Source of the DNA: Fischerella sp. PCC 9605 | GTDB lineage: Bacteria > Cyanobacteriota > Cyanobacteriia > Cyanobacteriales > Nostocaceae | DNA: 64,000 nt | Direction: 5' to 3' | NCBI RefSeq assembly: GCF_000517105.1 | Contig: NZ_KI912151.1 | Span: forward strand, 706,460 to 770,459 | Shown here: positions 1 to 9,150 of the stretch, piece by piece | Layout of the letters: the number at the start of each line of letters is the position of its first letter | Numbering within the stretch: position 1 is the first letter of the stretch | Position numbers and translations under genes: made by a program | Notes under the pieces: model-generated | What the model saw: only the letters and a program-made list of their open reading frames with translations | Databases searched by the model: none | Told to the model about the DNA's origin: nothing

Positions 1-2
1 CG

Positions 3-239
3 GCAATGTTAAAAGTTTTAGTCATCCCCGCAATGGTGGGGTTAACTGCTACCTGTCTAGGATTAACAGGTGAGCCACGCCTGGTATTAGTAATGATGGC
101 AGGAGTTCCCACAGGACTGGTGACGCTAATCTTAGCCGAGGTGTATGACCTAGACCGAGAGTTGCTGATCGGTAGTATTACTCTGACTTTAGTAGGGGTA
201 TTGGTAATTCTGCCTGTGTGGGTGACTTGGTTGAACTAA
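3..239 (+). CDS. AEC-family transporter, C-terminal fragment (cut by window edge)
   Basis: Only the last 78 codons are present; the frame is open to the left edge, so the start lies outside. The fragment is almost entirely hydrophobic, with three probable membrane helices and the segment ILAEVYDLDRELL between helices. This matches the C-terminal part of auxin-efflux-carrier (AEC) permeases, where a similar 'AEEYDLD' stretch precedes the last helix. These are inner-membrane transporters of organic anions or related solutes; the substrate cannot be told from this piece. It is followed by a repeat-filled spacer and then the convergent protease gene. Confidence 0.6.
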   Translation, partial: AMLKVLVIPAMVGLTATCLGLTGEPRLVLVMMAGVPTGLVTLILAEVYDLDRELLIGSITLTLVGVLVILPVWVTWLN

Positions 240-247
240 GTTATTGT

Positions 248-320
248 TCTTTGTTGGTTGTTAGTGGTTAGTAGTTAGTGGTTGTTGACTATTGACTATT
301 GACTATGGACTAATGACTAA
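248..320. repeat. Short degenerate heptanucleotide repeat tract
   Basis: The spacer between the two convergent genes is built from TTAGTGG/TTAGTAG units followed by TGACTAT units. The same classes appear at 18541-18777, 20258-20357 and 37892-38005. They resemble the short tandemly repeated repetitive (STRR) sequences of filamentous cyanobacteria. Confidence 0.75.
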
Positions 321-1534
321 GGAGCAGCATCCTGTAATTCTCCTGGACGCACCGTTAACTGCAATGTTTGTTTGCCCCGCTGCACTTTCAACCGCAATGG
401 TTGACCAATTTGGCTATTTTCCACTGCGTTTTGCAATTGGTCAGCAGAGGCGATCGGATTGCCATCTATTTCTAGGATGACATCGCCTCGGCGCAAACCA
501 GCAGATGCTGCTGGGCTATTGGGCATAACTTCTGCAACAAGCACCCCATTAATTTCCGGTACAGTGAATGGTGCGTTTGGGTCACGATTGGATTGTTTCG
601 CTAACTCTGGCGTCAGAGTTAGCATCCGAATACCGATGTATGGGTGTGGAATTTTTTCACCACGAGCCAGTCTATCTTTGATTGCCTTGGCTTTGTCAAT
701 AGGAATCGCAAACCCGATTCCTTGAGCTTCAGCGCGAATCGCGGTGTTAATACCGATGACTTCGCCACGAGCGTTTAACAACGGGCCGCCGGAGTTACCA
801 GGATTGATAGCAGCATCAGTTTGAATAAAGTCTAGCCGTTTGTCAGGAATGCCTACTTGGGTACTGGAACGGTTAAGAGTACTGATAATTCCTAAAGTTA
901 CAGTATTATCTAGACCTAATGGATTACCGAGTGCGATCGCCCAGTCTCCTACCTGCACATCGCTGGAGTTTCCCAAGGGAGCTACGGGTAGGTTTTGTCC
1001 CTCAATTTTGACCACCGCCAGGTCTGAAGGTTCATCAATTCCCCGCACGTCCCCTCTAAATGTGCGCCCATCTCTAAGGGTGACTTTTACAGTGTCAGCA
1101 CCACTAACAACATGAGCATTAGTGAGAATTATGCCATTGCGATCAATAATAAAACCCGAACCCAGCCCTTGTAGGTGATACTCTCGCGGTAATCTAGGAA
1201 AAATGTCTTCGCCAAAAAATCTGCGAAAGAAGGGATCATCAAAGAAAGGGTTGGGGAATTCTCTAGCAATGGTACGCTCAGTATCAATCCGTACAACTGT
1301 AGGCCCAACTCGATTCACAGCAGCAACAACAAAGCTGTGGTCACTATCGAGTGCTACTGACACATTAGTAGGTGTAACTGACCGAAACTCAGAACTTTGA
1401 GGTTGGGAGTTGGGAAGCAATAGAGCCGGAAATGCCCGTAGGGTAGTCAAGGTTAAGGCAATACTCAAGATAACAGCAAGAGCATGGCTGCCAACTTGAC
1501 GCAGAGGTGAAAAACGTTGATCGGAAGCTGTCAT
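317..1534 (-). CDS. HtrA/Deg-type serine protease with PDZ domain
   Basis: Trypsin-like S1C protease of the HhoA/HhoB/HtrA group, expected to degrade or refold damaged proteins in the periplasm or at the membrane. The catalytic triad is complete: His141 in TNAHVVSG, Asp171 in SDLAVVKI and Ser248 in NPGNSGGPL. One C-terminal PDZ domain follows (GVLVAEVMPNSPAASAGL onward). A hydrophobic segment near residues 18-38 should be a signal or anchor. The frame runs upstream to 1588, but the ATG at 1534 is preceded by GGAGG about 8 nt upstream, so I start there (405 aa). Which of the three cyanobacterial paralogues it is cannot be decided here. Confidence 0.95.
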   Translation of the reverse strand: MTASDQRFSPLRQVGSHALAVILSIALTLTTLRAFPALLLPNSQPQSSEFRSVTPTNVSVALDSDHSFVVAAVNRVGPTVVRIDTERTIAREFPNPFFDDPFFRRFFGEDIFPRLPREYHLQGLGSGFIIDRNGIILTNAHVVSGADTVKVTLRDGRTFRGDVRGIDEPSDLAVVKIEGQNLPVAPLGNSSDVQVGDWAIALGNPLGLDNTVTLGIISTLNRSSTQVGIPDKRLDFIQTDAAINPGNSGGPLLNARGEVIGINTAIRAEAQGIGFAIPIDKAKAIKDRLARGEKIPHPYIGIRMLTLTPELAKQSNRDPNAPFTVPEINGVLVAEVMPNSPAASAGLRRGDVILEIDGNPIASADQLQNAVENSQIGQPLRLKVQRGKQTLQLTVRPGELQDAAP

Positions 1535-1785
1535 GGAAACCAACCTCCATTTTTGAATACTAATTAAACTTTGAAAGAAAATTCTCACTTTAGATAGGCG
1601 AATTCTTTCTTTATTTTGAACAGGCTGATAGTAAGAGAAATTGTTGCCGTTATTGTTAGCTCAACGAAAGCAAATTGAAAAAAGAGCATTTCTGAGAATC
1701 TAATTGCAACAAACAGAGTAAGTGAATGAAGGGATAGAAAATCCCTTTAGATTTTCAAAATTTTTAATAAACACGGAGTATTACT

Positions 1786-2247
1786 ATGGGAGCGCGCTAC
1801 TTTGCCCTGATTAGCGGTATTGTATATATATTACTTGGTATTTTCGGCTTTATACCAGGTATGGTGGCAACGCCCGGTACTGGTGGACCTGAAGTTCTTT
1901 TTAAGGCTGGATATGGTTATCTGCTAGAAGCATTCCCCATCAATTTTCTCCATAACATTGTGCATATAGCTGTCGGTATTTGGGGATTGGTTTCGTACCG
2001 CAACTACATCAGAGCACGGACTTATGGACGCGGTTTGGCAATCTTTTATGGAGTGCTGGCAATTATGGGATTGTTGCCATATTTCAATACGGTGTTTGGC
2101 CTAATTCCGATCTTTGGTAACAATGTTTGGCTCCATGCGATCACAGCAGCGATCGCCGCCTATTTTGGATTTAAACCACCCACTGCGGCAGAACTGCGAG
2201 AGCACGAACGCGAAGTGGTAACTGGTCGCTCACGTAACCGCTTGTAA
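1786..2247 (+). CDS. DUF4383-type four-helix membrane protein
   Basis: 153 residues with four predicted membrane helices: one at the N-terminus (FALISGIVYILLGIFGFIPG), one around the NFLHNIVHIAVGIWGL motif, one at GLAIFYGVLAIMGLLPY and one near NVWLHAITAAIAAYFGF. This pattern, with histidines in the second and fourth helices, is typical of the DUF4383 family. The biochemical role is unknown; such genes often sit beside stress genes. GGAG lies about 9 nt before the ATG. It stands alone, divergent from the protease and convergent with the psiE-like gene. Confidence 0.85.
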   Translation: MGARYFALISGIVYILLGIFGFIPGMVATPGTGGPEVLFKAGYGYLLEAFPINFLHNIVHIAVGIWGLVSYRNYIRARTYGRGLAIFYGVLAIMGLLPYFNTVFGLIPIFGNNVWLHAITAAIAAYFGFKPPTAAELREHEREVVTGRSRNRL

Positions 2248-2379
2248 CTTGTAATAGGGGTATCGCGGTTAACTAGAAAATTAACAATCCATCAACCCTA
2301 CTCTATAGTGAGTGGGGTTTATTATTGAATTGATTTCGCCTCGATACAAGCCAGCCCCTTGATTGGCTTGACAAGTTGA

Positions 2380-2850
2380 CTAGAGACGCGGGTTGTTTTC
2401 TGAATAGCCAACCGTTTTGAAGATACGCGCTTGGAGGGCACGAATAATTAGCAGTCCTCCCAGAACAGCCAAAAATCCACAAATAGCCCAAAGCTGACCA
2501 CTAGGGATTTCTACAATGCCTCGTAAGATGACTTCTCGCAAGGCGGAGACAATTGACACTTCGACAGCCACACCAACCGAGATACGACGTTCCTGGAGGT
2601 AGATGATTAATAGTCGGAATAATTCAACCAAAATCAATAGAAATAAAATATCGGAGGTGACTGCTTGAAACTGAAGGGGATGCATGAGGGAGAAGAATAA
2701 TTCCCCCATCCGGATGAGCATGATACTAAACATACCAATGCACAGTAGTATCACAATCAAGTCCTGGACAGTTTCAAGGTAATGAACAATCTGTTCTCGA
2801 CTTACTAGCGTTTTCCAGTGACTAGGTGAGTTATTCCAGATTTTAAACAT
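2380..2850 (-). CDS. PsiE-family membrane protein
   Basis: 156 residues with four hydrophobic helices and the polar segment ELFRLLIIYLQERRISVGVAVEVSIVSALREVIL, which is split by motifs shared with the phosphate-starvation-inducible PsiE family (acidic, then YLxxRR, then V-rich helix). The family is poorly characterised; in proteobacteria psiE is also a core gene of the transmissible heat-resistance locus. GGAGG lies about 10 nt upstream of the ATG. The PRC-barrel gene is just upstream on the same strand (56-nt gap), so the two may be cotranscribed. Confidence 0.8.
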   Translation of the reverse strand: MFKIWNNSPSHWKTLVSREQIVHYLETVQDLIVILLCIGMFSIMLIRMGELFFSLMHPLQFQAVTSDILFLLILVELFRLLIIYLQERRISVGVAVEVSIVSALREVILRGIVEIPSGQLWAICGFLAVLGGLLIIRALQARIFKTVGYSENNPRL

Positions 2851-2905
2851 CTGCTGTTCTTCCTCCAGGAGTCAATTGTTCCTGTGGTGATTTTAGCTAC
2901 GATCT

Positions 2906-3667
2906 TTAGGCTTGCTTTTTCGTCAAGTGTTTCCAAGCAGAATCAAGGGCGTGTTTGACGCGATCGCCTGCTCGATGTGCTGATTCCTGAAAACTTTCCC
3001 ACTCCGCAAGCAAAAACTGTGTAGCTTGTTGCAGGATGTTTTTGTCGTGCTTGCCAGAAGCTTCTAGCTCGTCATGCACTTCTTTAATCTTCACTCGCAC
3101 TACTTCTGGCTTATCCTGGGGTGAAACTATGGATTTGAGGCGATCGCTCATTGTTTTCACCAAGTTTCTCACCTGCTGCGACTTCTCGCTAATAAAGCCT
3201 TTGAGTCCCTCTGATTCACTCTTCAGGCGCTCTTTTGCTCCTTCTCGCACTACTACCGCTTCTGCGTCAATTACTTCCACATCTTCTGGATACAGCACTG
3301 CCCGTTCACCAAAAGAAGTGGCAATATCTCCACCCAAGATATAGGCAGCAATGTCACCAGTTTCCCAATCAAAGAGAAAATCTTCTATCCATCCCAAAGA
3401 GTCAGACATTGGGGAGCGGACTGGCAATTGGTACAAACGATGGAGATTTGTAGGTTGAGACACAACAGTAGAGCTGTAAGTTAATACCGCATCAGGACCA
3501 ATTACAGACACTTGCTCCAGGGGTGTATATCCTTGGCTTCCGCTTAAGTAAGTTACCCGTCCTCTATCATCTATCCAAACCTCTTCTACAGCGTCAAATC
3601 GAGTTGCACTACCACTGTCCATTGTCATTAAACCGAGGATTTGGCTACGACGTACAACATTAATCAT
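2906..3667 (-). CDS. PRC-barrel domain protein
   Basis: 253 residues. Two PRC-barrel-like halves are visible at about residues 5-75 (RRSQILGLMTMDSGSATRFD, then VWIDDRGRVTYL) and 80-140 (VRSPMSDSLGWIEDFLFDWE, then IAAYILGG). The remaining C-terminal half is charged, helical and probably coiled coil. PRC-barrel proteins in cyanobacteria are usually soluble, stress- or photosystem-associated adaptor proteins; no enzyme motif is present. A strong GGAGG sits about 8 nt before the ATG. The gene follows dnaK on the same strand, with a strong hairpin between them. Confidence 0.85.
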   Translation of the reverse strand: MINVVRRSQILGLMTMDSGSATRFDAVEEVWIDDRGRVTYLSGSQGYTPLEQVSVIGPDAVLTYSSTVVSQPTNLHRLYQLPVRSPMSDSLGWIEDFLFDWETGDIAAYILGGDIATSFGERAVLYPEDVEVIDAEAVVVREGAKERLKSESEGLKGFISEKSQQVRNLVKTMSDRLKSIVSPQDKPEVVRVKIKEVHDELEASGKHDKNILQQATQFLLAEWESFQESAHRAGDRVKHALDSAWKHLTKKQA

Positions 3668-3729
3668 GCTTTTATCCTCCTCAAGATTTTTCCGTATACT
3701 GCGATCGCTTGCTAGGGATTGGGTAGCTC

Positions 3730-3761
3730 TTTGGCTTCGAGGCGCGTTCCGCGCCCCAAAG
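3730..3761 (-). terminator. Hairpin downstream of dnaK
   Basis: GGCGCG-TTC-CGCGCC is a perfect 6-bp stem, enclosed by an outer CTTTGG/CCAAAG pairing. It lies about 30 nt past the dnaK stop and upstream of the PRC-barrel gene. It lacks a clear T-run, so it may be a processing or attenuation site instead. Confidence 0.45.
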
Positions 3762-3789
3762 CCTTTACGGACAAAACAAGCTCCCGAAA

Positions 3790-5673
3790 TTACTTGTTTT
3801 CCACAAAATCGGCATCAATCACATCATCACCGCTGCGGCCACTGCTAGAAGCAGTACCAGTTGTGCCTCCCGCTTGGGCATAGACGGCACTACCCACTTG
3901 CATTAAGGCTTGCTGTAACTCCGAAGTGAGAGACTTGATGCGATCGTAGTTCTCCTGGTTAATCGCATCGCGCAAATCTGCAAGCAGCCTTTCAACTCGA
4001 CTTTTATCAGCAGCACTTACCTTATCACCCAAGTCTTTGAGTTGTTTCTCGGCTTGATAAGTCAGTGAATCTGCGTTATTCTTAGTATCGATTTGCTCAC
4101 GGCGTCTACGGTCTTCCTCAGCGTGAGCTTCAGCATCCCGCACCATGCGTTCTACATCTCGCTTGTCGAGGGTGGAAGCACCCGTGATCGAAATTGACTG
4201 CTGCTTACCTGTCGCCTTATCTCTCGCAGTCACAGAGAGAATGCCGTTAGCGTCGATGTCGAAGGTAACTTCGATTTGCGGTACACCTCGCGGAGCTGGA
4301 GGAATTCCATCGAGGCGGAAAGTACCTAAGCTCTTGTTGTCTTTTGCCAATTCCCGCTCACCCTGGAGGACGTGAATTTCCACGTTTGTCTGTCCATCCG
4401 CCGCTGTGGAGAAAATTTCGGATTTTTTCACAGGGATGGTGGTGTTGCGAGAAATAATCTTGGTCATCACGCCACCAAGGGTTTCCACACCCAAAGACAA
4501 GGGCGTCACATCCAGCAGCAAGATATCTTTCACTTCACCTGACAGAACGCCCGCTTGAATAGCAGCACCAACGGCTACGACTTCATCGGGGTTAACGCCT
4601 TGACAAGGTTCTTTACCTGTCATCTGCCGCACTAATTGTTGCACAGCAGGAATGCGAGTAGAACCACCTACCAGTACTACCTCGTCAATGTCACTGGTGG
4701 AGAGTTTAGCGTCATTGAGAGCTTGTTGCACTGGCTTGCGACAGCGGTCTAGGAGATCTGAACACATCTCCTCAAATTTAGCCCGCGTCAAAGTCATATC
4801 CAGGTGTTTGGGCCCTTCTTGAGTGGCAGTGATGAAAGGCAGGTTGATATTAGTTTGGGTAGCACTGGAAAGCTCAATTTTAGCTTTCTCAGCTGCTTCG
4901 GTTAGACGTTGCAAAGCTTGCCTATCTTTACGCAGGTCAATACCTTCGTTACGCTTAAACTCATCAGCCAGCCAATCAACAATCTTTTTATCAAAATCGT
5001 CACCACCTAGGTGGGTGTCGCCGCTAGTAGCTTTGACTTCAAAGACACCATCACCCACTTCCAAAATGGAAACATCGAATGTCCCACCACCAAGGTCAAA
5101 GACCAAGATAGTTTCGTTAGTTTTTTTATCTAGACCGTAGGCAAGGGCTGCGGCTGTGGGTTCGTTGATGATGCGAAGGACTTCTAAACCTGCAATTTTT
5201 CCAGCGTCTTTGGTGGCTTGTCGCTGGGAGTCATTGAAGTAAGCAGGAACTGTAATTACCGCTTGGGTAACTTTTTCTCCCAAATATTTACTAGCGTCGT
5301 CTGCCAGCTTCCGCAGAACTTGAGCAGAAATTTCTTCAGGAGCAAATTGTTGACCTGTACCAGGGCAGTTGAGTTTGACATTGCCATTACTGTCACGCAG
5401 GATTTTATAGGAGACCTCCGTAGCTTCATGGGTAACTTCGTCATATTTGCGCCCAATGAAGCGTTTGACTGAATAAAAAGTATTTTCCGGGTTCATGACT
5501 GCTTGACGTCTGGCAATTTGACCTACCAAGCGATCGCCCGCCTTTGTATAAGCGACAACGGAGGGAGTAACGCGCTGTCCTTCAGCGTTAGGAATAACAA
5601 CGGGTTGTCCTCCTTCCATGACAGCAACGCAAGAGTTTGTCGTTCCTAAGTCAATTCCAACTACTTTTGCCAT
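3790..5673 (-). CDS. dnaK: Chaperone DnaK (Hsp70)
   Basis: ATP-dependent Hsp70 chaperone acting with DnaJ and GrpE on unfolded proteins. From the ATG at 5673 it is 627 residues. The nucleotide-binding domain starts with [13 protein letters not shown]; the phosphate-2 motif is [13 protein letters not shown] and the adenosine motif is [12 protein letters not shown]. The linker [16 protein letters not shown] leads to the substrate domain, with a lid ending in [12 protein letters not shown]. The frame extends to 5772, but AGAGGAAA upstream and the family's usual start support 5673. Cyanobacteria carry several dnaK copies; this one sits in a stress cluster with hsp20 upstream. No CIRCE inverted repeat was found in the upstream spacer. 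Confidence 0.98.
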   Translation of the reverse strand: MAKVVGIDLGTTNSCVAVMEGGQPVVIPNAEGQRVTPSVVAYTKAGDRLVGQIARRQAVMNPENTFYSVKRFIGRKYDEVTHEATEVSYKILRDSNGNVKLNCPGTGQQFAPEEISAQVLRKLADDASKYLGEKVTQAVITVPAYFNDSQRQATKDAGKIAGLEVLRIINEPTAAALAYGLDKKTNETILVFDLGGGTFDVSILEVGDGVFEVKATSGDTHLGGDDFDKKIVDWLADEFKRNEGIDLRKDRQALQRLTEAAEKAKIELSSATQTNINLPFITATQEGPKHLDMTLTRAKFEEMCSDLLDRCRKPVQQALNDAKLSTSDIDEVVLVGGSTRIPAVQQLVRQMTGKEPCQGVNPDEVVAVGAAIQAGVLSGEVKDILLLDVTPLSLGVETLGGVMTKIISRNTTIPVKKSEIFSTAADGQTNVEIHVLQGERELAKDNKSLGTFRLDGIPPAPRGVPQIEVTFDIDANGILSVTARDKATGKQQSISITGASTLDKRDVERMVRDAEAHAEEDRRRREQIDTKNNADSLTYQAEKQLKDLGDKVSAADKSRVERLLADLRDAINQENYDRIKSLTSELQQALMQVGSAVYAQAGGTTGTASSSGRSGDDVIDADFVENK

Positions 5674-5996
5674 AACACTTTCCTCTTCAATAGGGGTGCA
5701 GAGGTATAGGGTAAAGGAAAGGTTAAAGGGTAAAGGGAAAAGGAATTTTTTACCTTTATTCACATCTTGCACTAGTTGTAAAAGTCCGGAGGCAGAGCCT
5801 CCAAACCCTCGTTATCAGGTTCAACCTGGTAACGACAGAGTCTCTGGCTTTTTATAGAGAATGGTGCAAGATCTCAGTTTACCTCTTCGCCTTTGACGCC
5901 AGTTGCTCGAATGGAGTGGAGCCGGAGACGCTCCGGCTCCGGAGAACTTCCAACGGCGCAACGGCTCCCCTTTCCCCGACTTCTCAACAAGTCCAA
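5674..5996. other. Spacer between hsp20 and dnaK
   Basis: 323 nt without a credible ORF. Apart from the hairpin at 5918-5940 it contains purine-rich and low-complexity sequence. It should hold the dnaK promoter, but I see no convincing -35/-10 pair. Confidence 0.5.
5918..5940 (-). terminator. Perfect GC-rich hairpin downstream of hsp20
   Basis: GGAGCCGGAG-ACG-CTCCGGCTCC forms a perfect 10-bp stem with a 3-nt loop, about 60 nt past the hsp20 stop on the minus strand. A related, imperfect version occurs at about 61320-61345, so it may also be a dispersed palindrome. Confidence 0.5.
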
Positions 5997-6464
5997 TTAA
6001 CCAACATTAACCTTGACAACTTTATGCTTTTCTTCTTCAGCTTTCGGCAAGGTTAAGTTGAGAATGCCATTTTTGTATTCAGCATGCACTTTATCGTTTT
6101 GAATGTGGGAAGGTAAGGGAATCACCCTTTGGAATCTGCCATAGCGGAACTCAGAGCGAGTTACACCATCGTGTTCGGTTTTGGTTTGGGACTGACGCTC
6201 ACCGCTAATAGAAACAGATTCGGCGGTTACTTCTACATTTATATCTTTTGGTTCTAGACCGGGTACTTCCAGTTTCAAGTGAATCGCGTCATCGGTTTCT
6301 TCCATTTCGGCGGCAGGAACAAAGGATAATCCCATGCTTTCACCGCCATCAGTAGTCATCAAACTGTCAAACAGGCGATTCATTTGCCGCTGTAAGGTTT
6401 CAACTTCCCGGAAAGGTTCCCAACGTTCAAGTCCCCGGAAAGGTTCCCAACGCATAATTGCCAT
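5997..6464 (-). CDS. Hsp20/alpha-crystallin small heat shock protein (copy 1)
   Basis: 155 residues from the ATG at 6464, chosen because GAGGTG lies 6 nt upstream; a GTG 9 nt further out is also in frame. The alpha-crystallin domain covers about residues 45-145: VPAAEMEETDDAIHLKLEVP, the SISGER motif and the conserved NGILNLTLPK near the end. The N-terminus has two adjacent copies of RWEPFRGLE/RWEPFREVE. The product is an ATP-independent holdase that forms large oligomers. It is the same class as the gene at 9151 and sits upstream of dnaK on the same strand. Confidence 0.96.
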   Translation of the reverse strand: MAIMRWEPFRGLERWEPFREVETLQRQMNRLFDSLMTTDGGESMGLSFVPAAEMEETDDAIHLKLEVPGLEPKDINVEVTAESVSISGERQSQTKTEHDGVTRSEFRYGRFQRVIPLPSHIQNDKVHAEYKNGILNLTLPKAEEEKHKVVKVNVG

Positions 6465-6502
6465 AGCTATCACCTCTAAGAATCAATCTTTTTTCTTAGG
6501 AG

Positions 6503-6592
6503 GCTCAATCTCAAGCTTCCTGGCTCTTATTAAGATAAGTATATTTTTTGTAATAGAGCTTTAATTTCAGGAAGCTCAATCTCAAGCTTCCT
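6503..6592. repeat. 19-bp direct repeat pair upstream of hsp20
   Basis: GCTCAATCTCAAGCTTCCT occurs at 6503-6521 and again at 6574-6592. The second copy lies inside a 61-codon minus-strand open frame (6530-6715) that I do not accept as a gene. The pair lies in the likely promoter region of the hsp20 gene, so a regulatory role is possible; a small local duplication is equally likely. Confidence 0.4.
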
Positions 6593-6731
6593 AGCTAACA
6601 CATTAGCATTAGGATTAAAGTTGACTAGGTTCGGTTTTATAGCCAAGGGCGATCGCAATCTCCGTACTATCTTCCAAGTTTTACTTTTTGTTACAAATTC
6701 AGTAGCTTTTAACAAAAAACAGCCGCTTCGA

Positions 6732-7193
6732 TCAAAAACTCAGCAAAATTTTGTGCGTTACCCATCCTAATGCAACACTAAGCGAAGAAATCATCACTAA
6801 AATCCAGAATATTTGCGTTGGAGTGAATCCAACTGAATCCATTACATTCACAGCCCTTACTAAAGCCAAATCCAAAGCAAAACCAAAAGCCCAAACACAA
6901 GCTACAGCAAAAGCCCAAGCGTATGCTCCCGAGGAAATCAAAACTCCTACCAGGATAAAAACTGTACCGAATGTCAAAGCCAACACCCCACCCCAAACAT
7001 CAAATCCAGCCTGGGCAGAAAATCTACTAGTCCCAGCCAAAGCAAAAATTCCAACCGCAGCTACGGCTACAGCCAACCTGGGCAAATCATCTGTAAACAG
7101 ACTCCAACCAATTACGCCGTAAATGAGTACTATTAGAGTTAGGCAAAACCAAGGAAGCCTATTTACGGTTGATTGCATTGTTACGCTTTGCAT
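6732..7193 (-). CDS. Hypothetical four-helix membrane protein
   Basis: 153 residues, not assigned to a family. Four strongly hydrophobic stretches are visible (around WFCLTLIVLIYGVIGW, LAVAVAAVGIFAL, GGVLALTFGTVFILVGVL with the following Ala-rich segment, and IFWILVMISSLSVALGW). There are no charged catalytic motifs. An internal ATG six codons in is an alternative start. It lies upstream of hsp20 on the same strand, about 270 nt away, so cotranscription is uncertain. The context suggests a membrane component of the stress cluster, but that is inference only. Confidence 0.6.
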   Translation of the reverse strand: MQSVTMQSTVNRLPWFCLTLIVLIYGVIGWSLFTDDLPRLAVAVAAVGIFALAGTSRFSAQAGFDVWGGVLALTFGTVFILVGVLISSGAYAWAFAVACVWAFGFALDLALVRAVNVMDSVGFTPTQIFWILVMISSLSVALGWVTHKILLSF

Positions 7194-7886
7194 CTGATAC
7201 CCCCTGCGATCGCAGTTCTATTAAGAAATACAATTTGAACAACCTAATCGGCTGTAACATCAAGCCACCACTAGAACTTTTACTAAAGCCGGACTAATTT
7301 AGGCTAACAATCCACTGTCAACTTAAACTCTAGAAAACCTATTGCTACCCTGAGCCTATCCTGAGAGTGAATTAACTATTGCGTTCATCTTACTCAAGGG
7401 GTAGACATAAATCTGATTGGATGCCGATAAATTTCCCATTTCATCGCCTACAGGTAGAGACGCGCCATGGCGCGTCTCTACATTCCTAAAATCTCTATCT
7501 AAAGGCATAGTTTCAATGACATTCTAAGTTGCACAGATAATCATAACTACTTTCTCCTCTGTAACAGAAGCTATGTTTAGGAATAGTTGCACATATCATT
7601 TTCACTCTTGAGAAAATGGTGTTATCCCTCTTTAAGTAGTTGAAAAATTCTTTCTAAATAAAAATAAAATTTATCTACAAGCCTTATTCAAATTATTGCT
7701 AAAAATTAGTACATATTTTCATGAATATGTAACGAATTTAGTAACCTAATAATAGGAATTTAGTTGGTTTGATAACGCTACGACTTGTGAAAATTTGTAC
7801 TTAACTATCAAGCAATAATACTTACTGAATAACAATTTGTGACCAAAAAGGCTCTTTATTTAAGCCTACTTTTTAGGAGTTTAATT
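7194..7886. other. Long AT-rich intergenic region
   Basis: About 690 nt between divergent genes with no credible ORF. It contains a HIP1 site near 7206 and a perfect 28-nt palindrome at 7454-7481. It should hold both divergent promoters. Confidence 0.6.
7454..7481. repeat. Perfect 28-nt palindrome (GTAGAGACGCGCC / GGCGCGTCTCTAC)
   Basis: The sequence is its own reverse complement over 28 nt, centred on CCATGG. Palindromes built on GTAGAGACG...CGTCTCTAC are dispersed through Nostocales genomes, so this is most likely a member of that repeat family and not a gene-specific operator. Confidence 0.8.
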
Positions 7887-8957
7887 ATGCGGATTGCTCA
7901 AGTTGCCCCATTATGGGAGAGAGTTCCGCCTCCAGCTTATGGCGGTACTGAATTAGTAGTGGGGCTGCTAACCGATGAACTTGTTCGACGCGGACATTCT
8001 GTTACATTATTTGCATCGGGAGATTCTATCACTCTTGCTAAACTGGAATCCGTTTATCCCCGTGCCATACGACTCGACCCCAATGTCAAGGAGTACAACG
8101 TTTATGAGATACTGCAATTAGGTCGGGTGTACGAGCAGGCACACAAGTTTGACATCATTCACTCCCATATGGGCTATGCTGCACTGGCTTACGCTAATTT
8201 AGTAAAAACGCCTACAGTACATACATTACACGGTATTTTTACACCTGATAGCGAAAAACTGTTTGCATATGCAAAACATCAACCTTACGTTAGTATTTCC
8301 AATGCTCAGCGGGAACCAAGGTTGGGACTAAATTACGTTGCGACGGTTTACAATGCCATTGATGTTAATAGCCATCGATTTTATGCTTTACCAGATAACC
8401 CGCCCTACCTGGCGTTTCTGGGTCGAATGTCACCAGAAAAGGGACCGCATTTAGCGATCGCCATTGCTAAGCAAGTGGGTTTACCTTTGAAGATGGCGGG
8501 TAAGGTAGATGTGGCTGATATCAACTTTTTTGAACAAAAAGTCAAGCCTCAAATTGATGGCAAGCAAGTAGAGTATCTTGGTGAAGCAGACCACAATCAA
8601 AAAAATGCCCTGCTAGGTGGTGCGATCGCCACTTTATTTCCCATTATCTGGCGCGAACCCTTTGGCTTGGTGATGATTGAATCAATGGCTGCGGGTACGC
8701 CAGTTATTGCCACAAAATTTGGATCTGCACCAGAAGTGATTGCCCACGGCAAGACAGGCTTTTTGTGCAACAGTGTCCAAGAGTGTGTCAGTGCTGTCAG
8801 TCAGGTTAGTGAGTTAGATCGCTACACCTGCCGTGCATATGTGACGGAACGTTTCAGCGTTAAGCAGATGACAGATAGCTATGAGGCAGTTTATTGCCAA
8901 GTTCTGGCGACAAGGAACCTTGTTTCTGACAGTGCCATTGCAGAGGTGAGGAAATAA
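7887..8957 (+). CDS. Family 4 glycosyltransferase
   Basis: GT-B fold transferase of 356 residues from the ATG at 7887, preceded by AGGAG; the frame extends 48 nt further upstream without a good ribosome site. The N-terminal donor/acceptor half has the usual VPPPAYGGTELVVGLLTDEL loop. The C-terminal half has FLGRMSPEKGPHLAI and the nucleotide-sugar EX7E region REPFGLVMIESMAAGTPVIA. Sugar donor and acceptor are unknown. It stands alone between stress genes, not in the exopolysaccharide cluster. Confidence 0.9.
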   Translation: MRIAQVAPLWERVPPPAYGGTELVVGLLTDELVRRGHSVTLFASGDSITLAKLESVYPRAIRLDPNVKEYNVYEILQLGRVYEQAHKFDIIHSHMGYAALAYANLVKTPTVHTLHGIFTPDSEKLFAYAKHQPYVSISNAQREPRLGLNYVATVYNAIDVNSHRFYALPDNPPYLAFLGRMSPEKGPHLAIAIAKQVGLPLKMAGKVDVADINFFEQKVKPQIDGKQVEYLGEADHNQKNALLGGAIATLFPIIWREPFGLVMIESMAAGTPVIATKFGSAPEVIAHGKTGFLCNSVQECVSAVSQVSELDRYTCRAYVTERFSVKQMTDSYEAVYCQVLATRNLVSDSAIAEVRK

Positions 8958-9150
8958 CTACTTGATAGGTGTGGATTTCCTCACTGACAAAGTGGAATGT
9001 TGCGATCAATTTATATAGATAGAGGCAGTTAAATTCAATCTGGATGTTTTAACACAAGTGAACGGTTCAACTCACTACAAAGTATCCGTTTATGTAGATG
9101 GTTTCTCCACTCAATAGCCAAGTGTCCTTTCGCAGAGGAGGTGACATTTT

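Noticed and set aside
5674-5996. CIRCE-type heat-shock operator upstream of dnaK
   Set aside because: The TTAGCACTC-N9-GAGTGCTAA inverted repeat is not present; only unrelated hairpins.
6530-6715. 61-codon minus-strand open frame between hsp20 and the membrane protein
   Set aside because: It lacks a clear ribosome site, and its end includes one copy of a 19-bp direct repeat. No family resemblance; treated as spacer.
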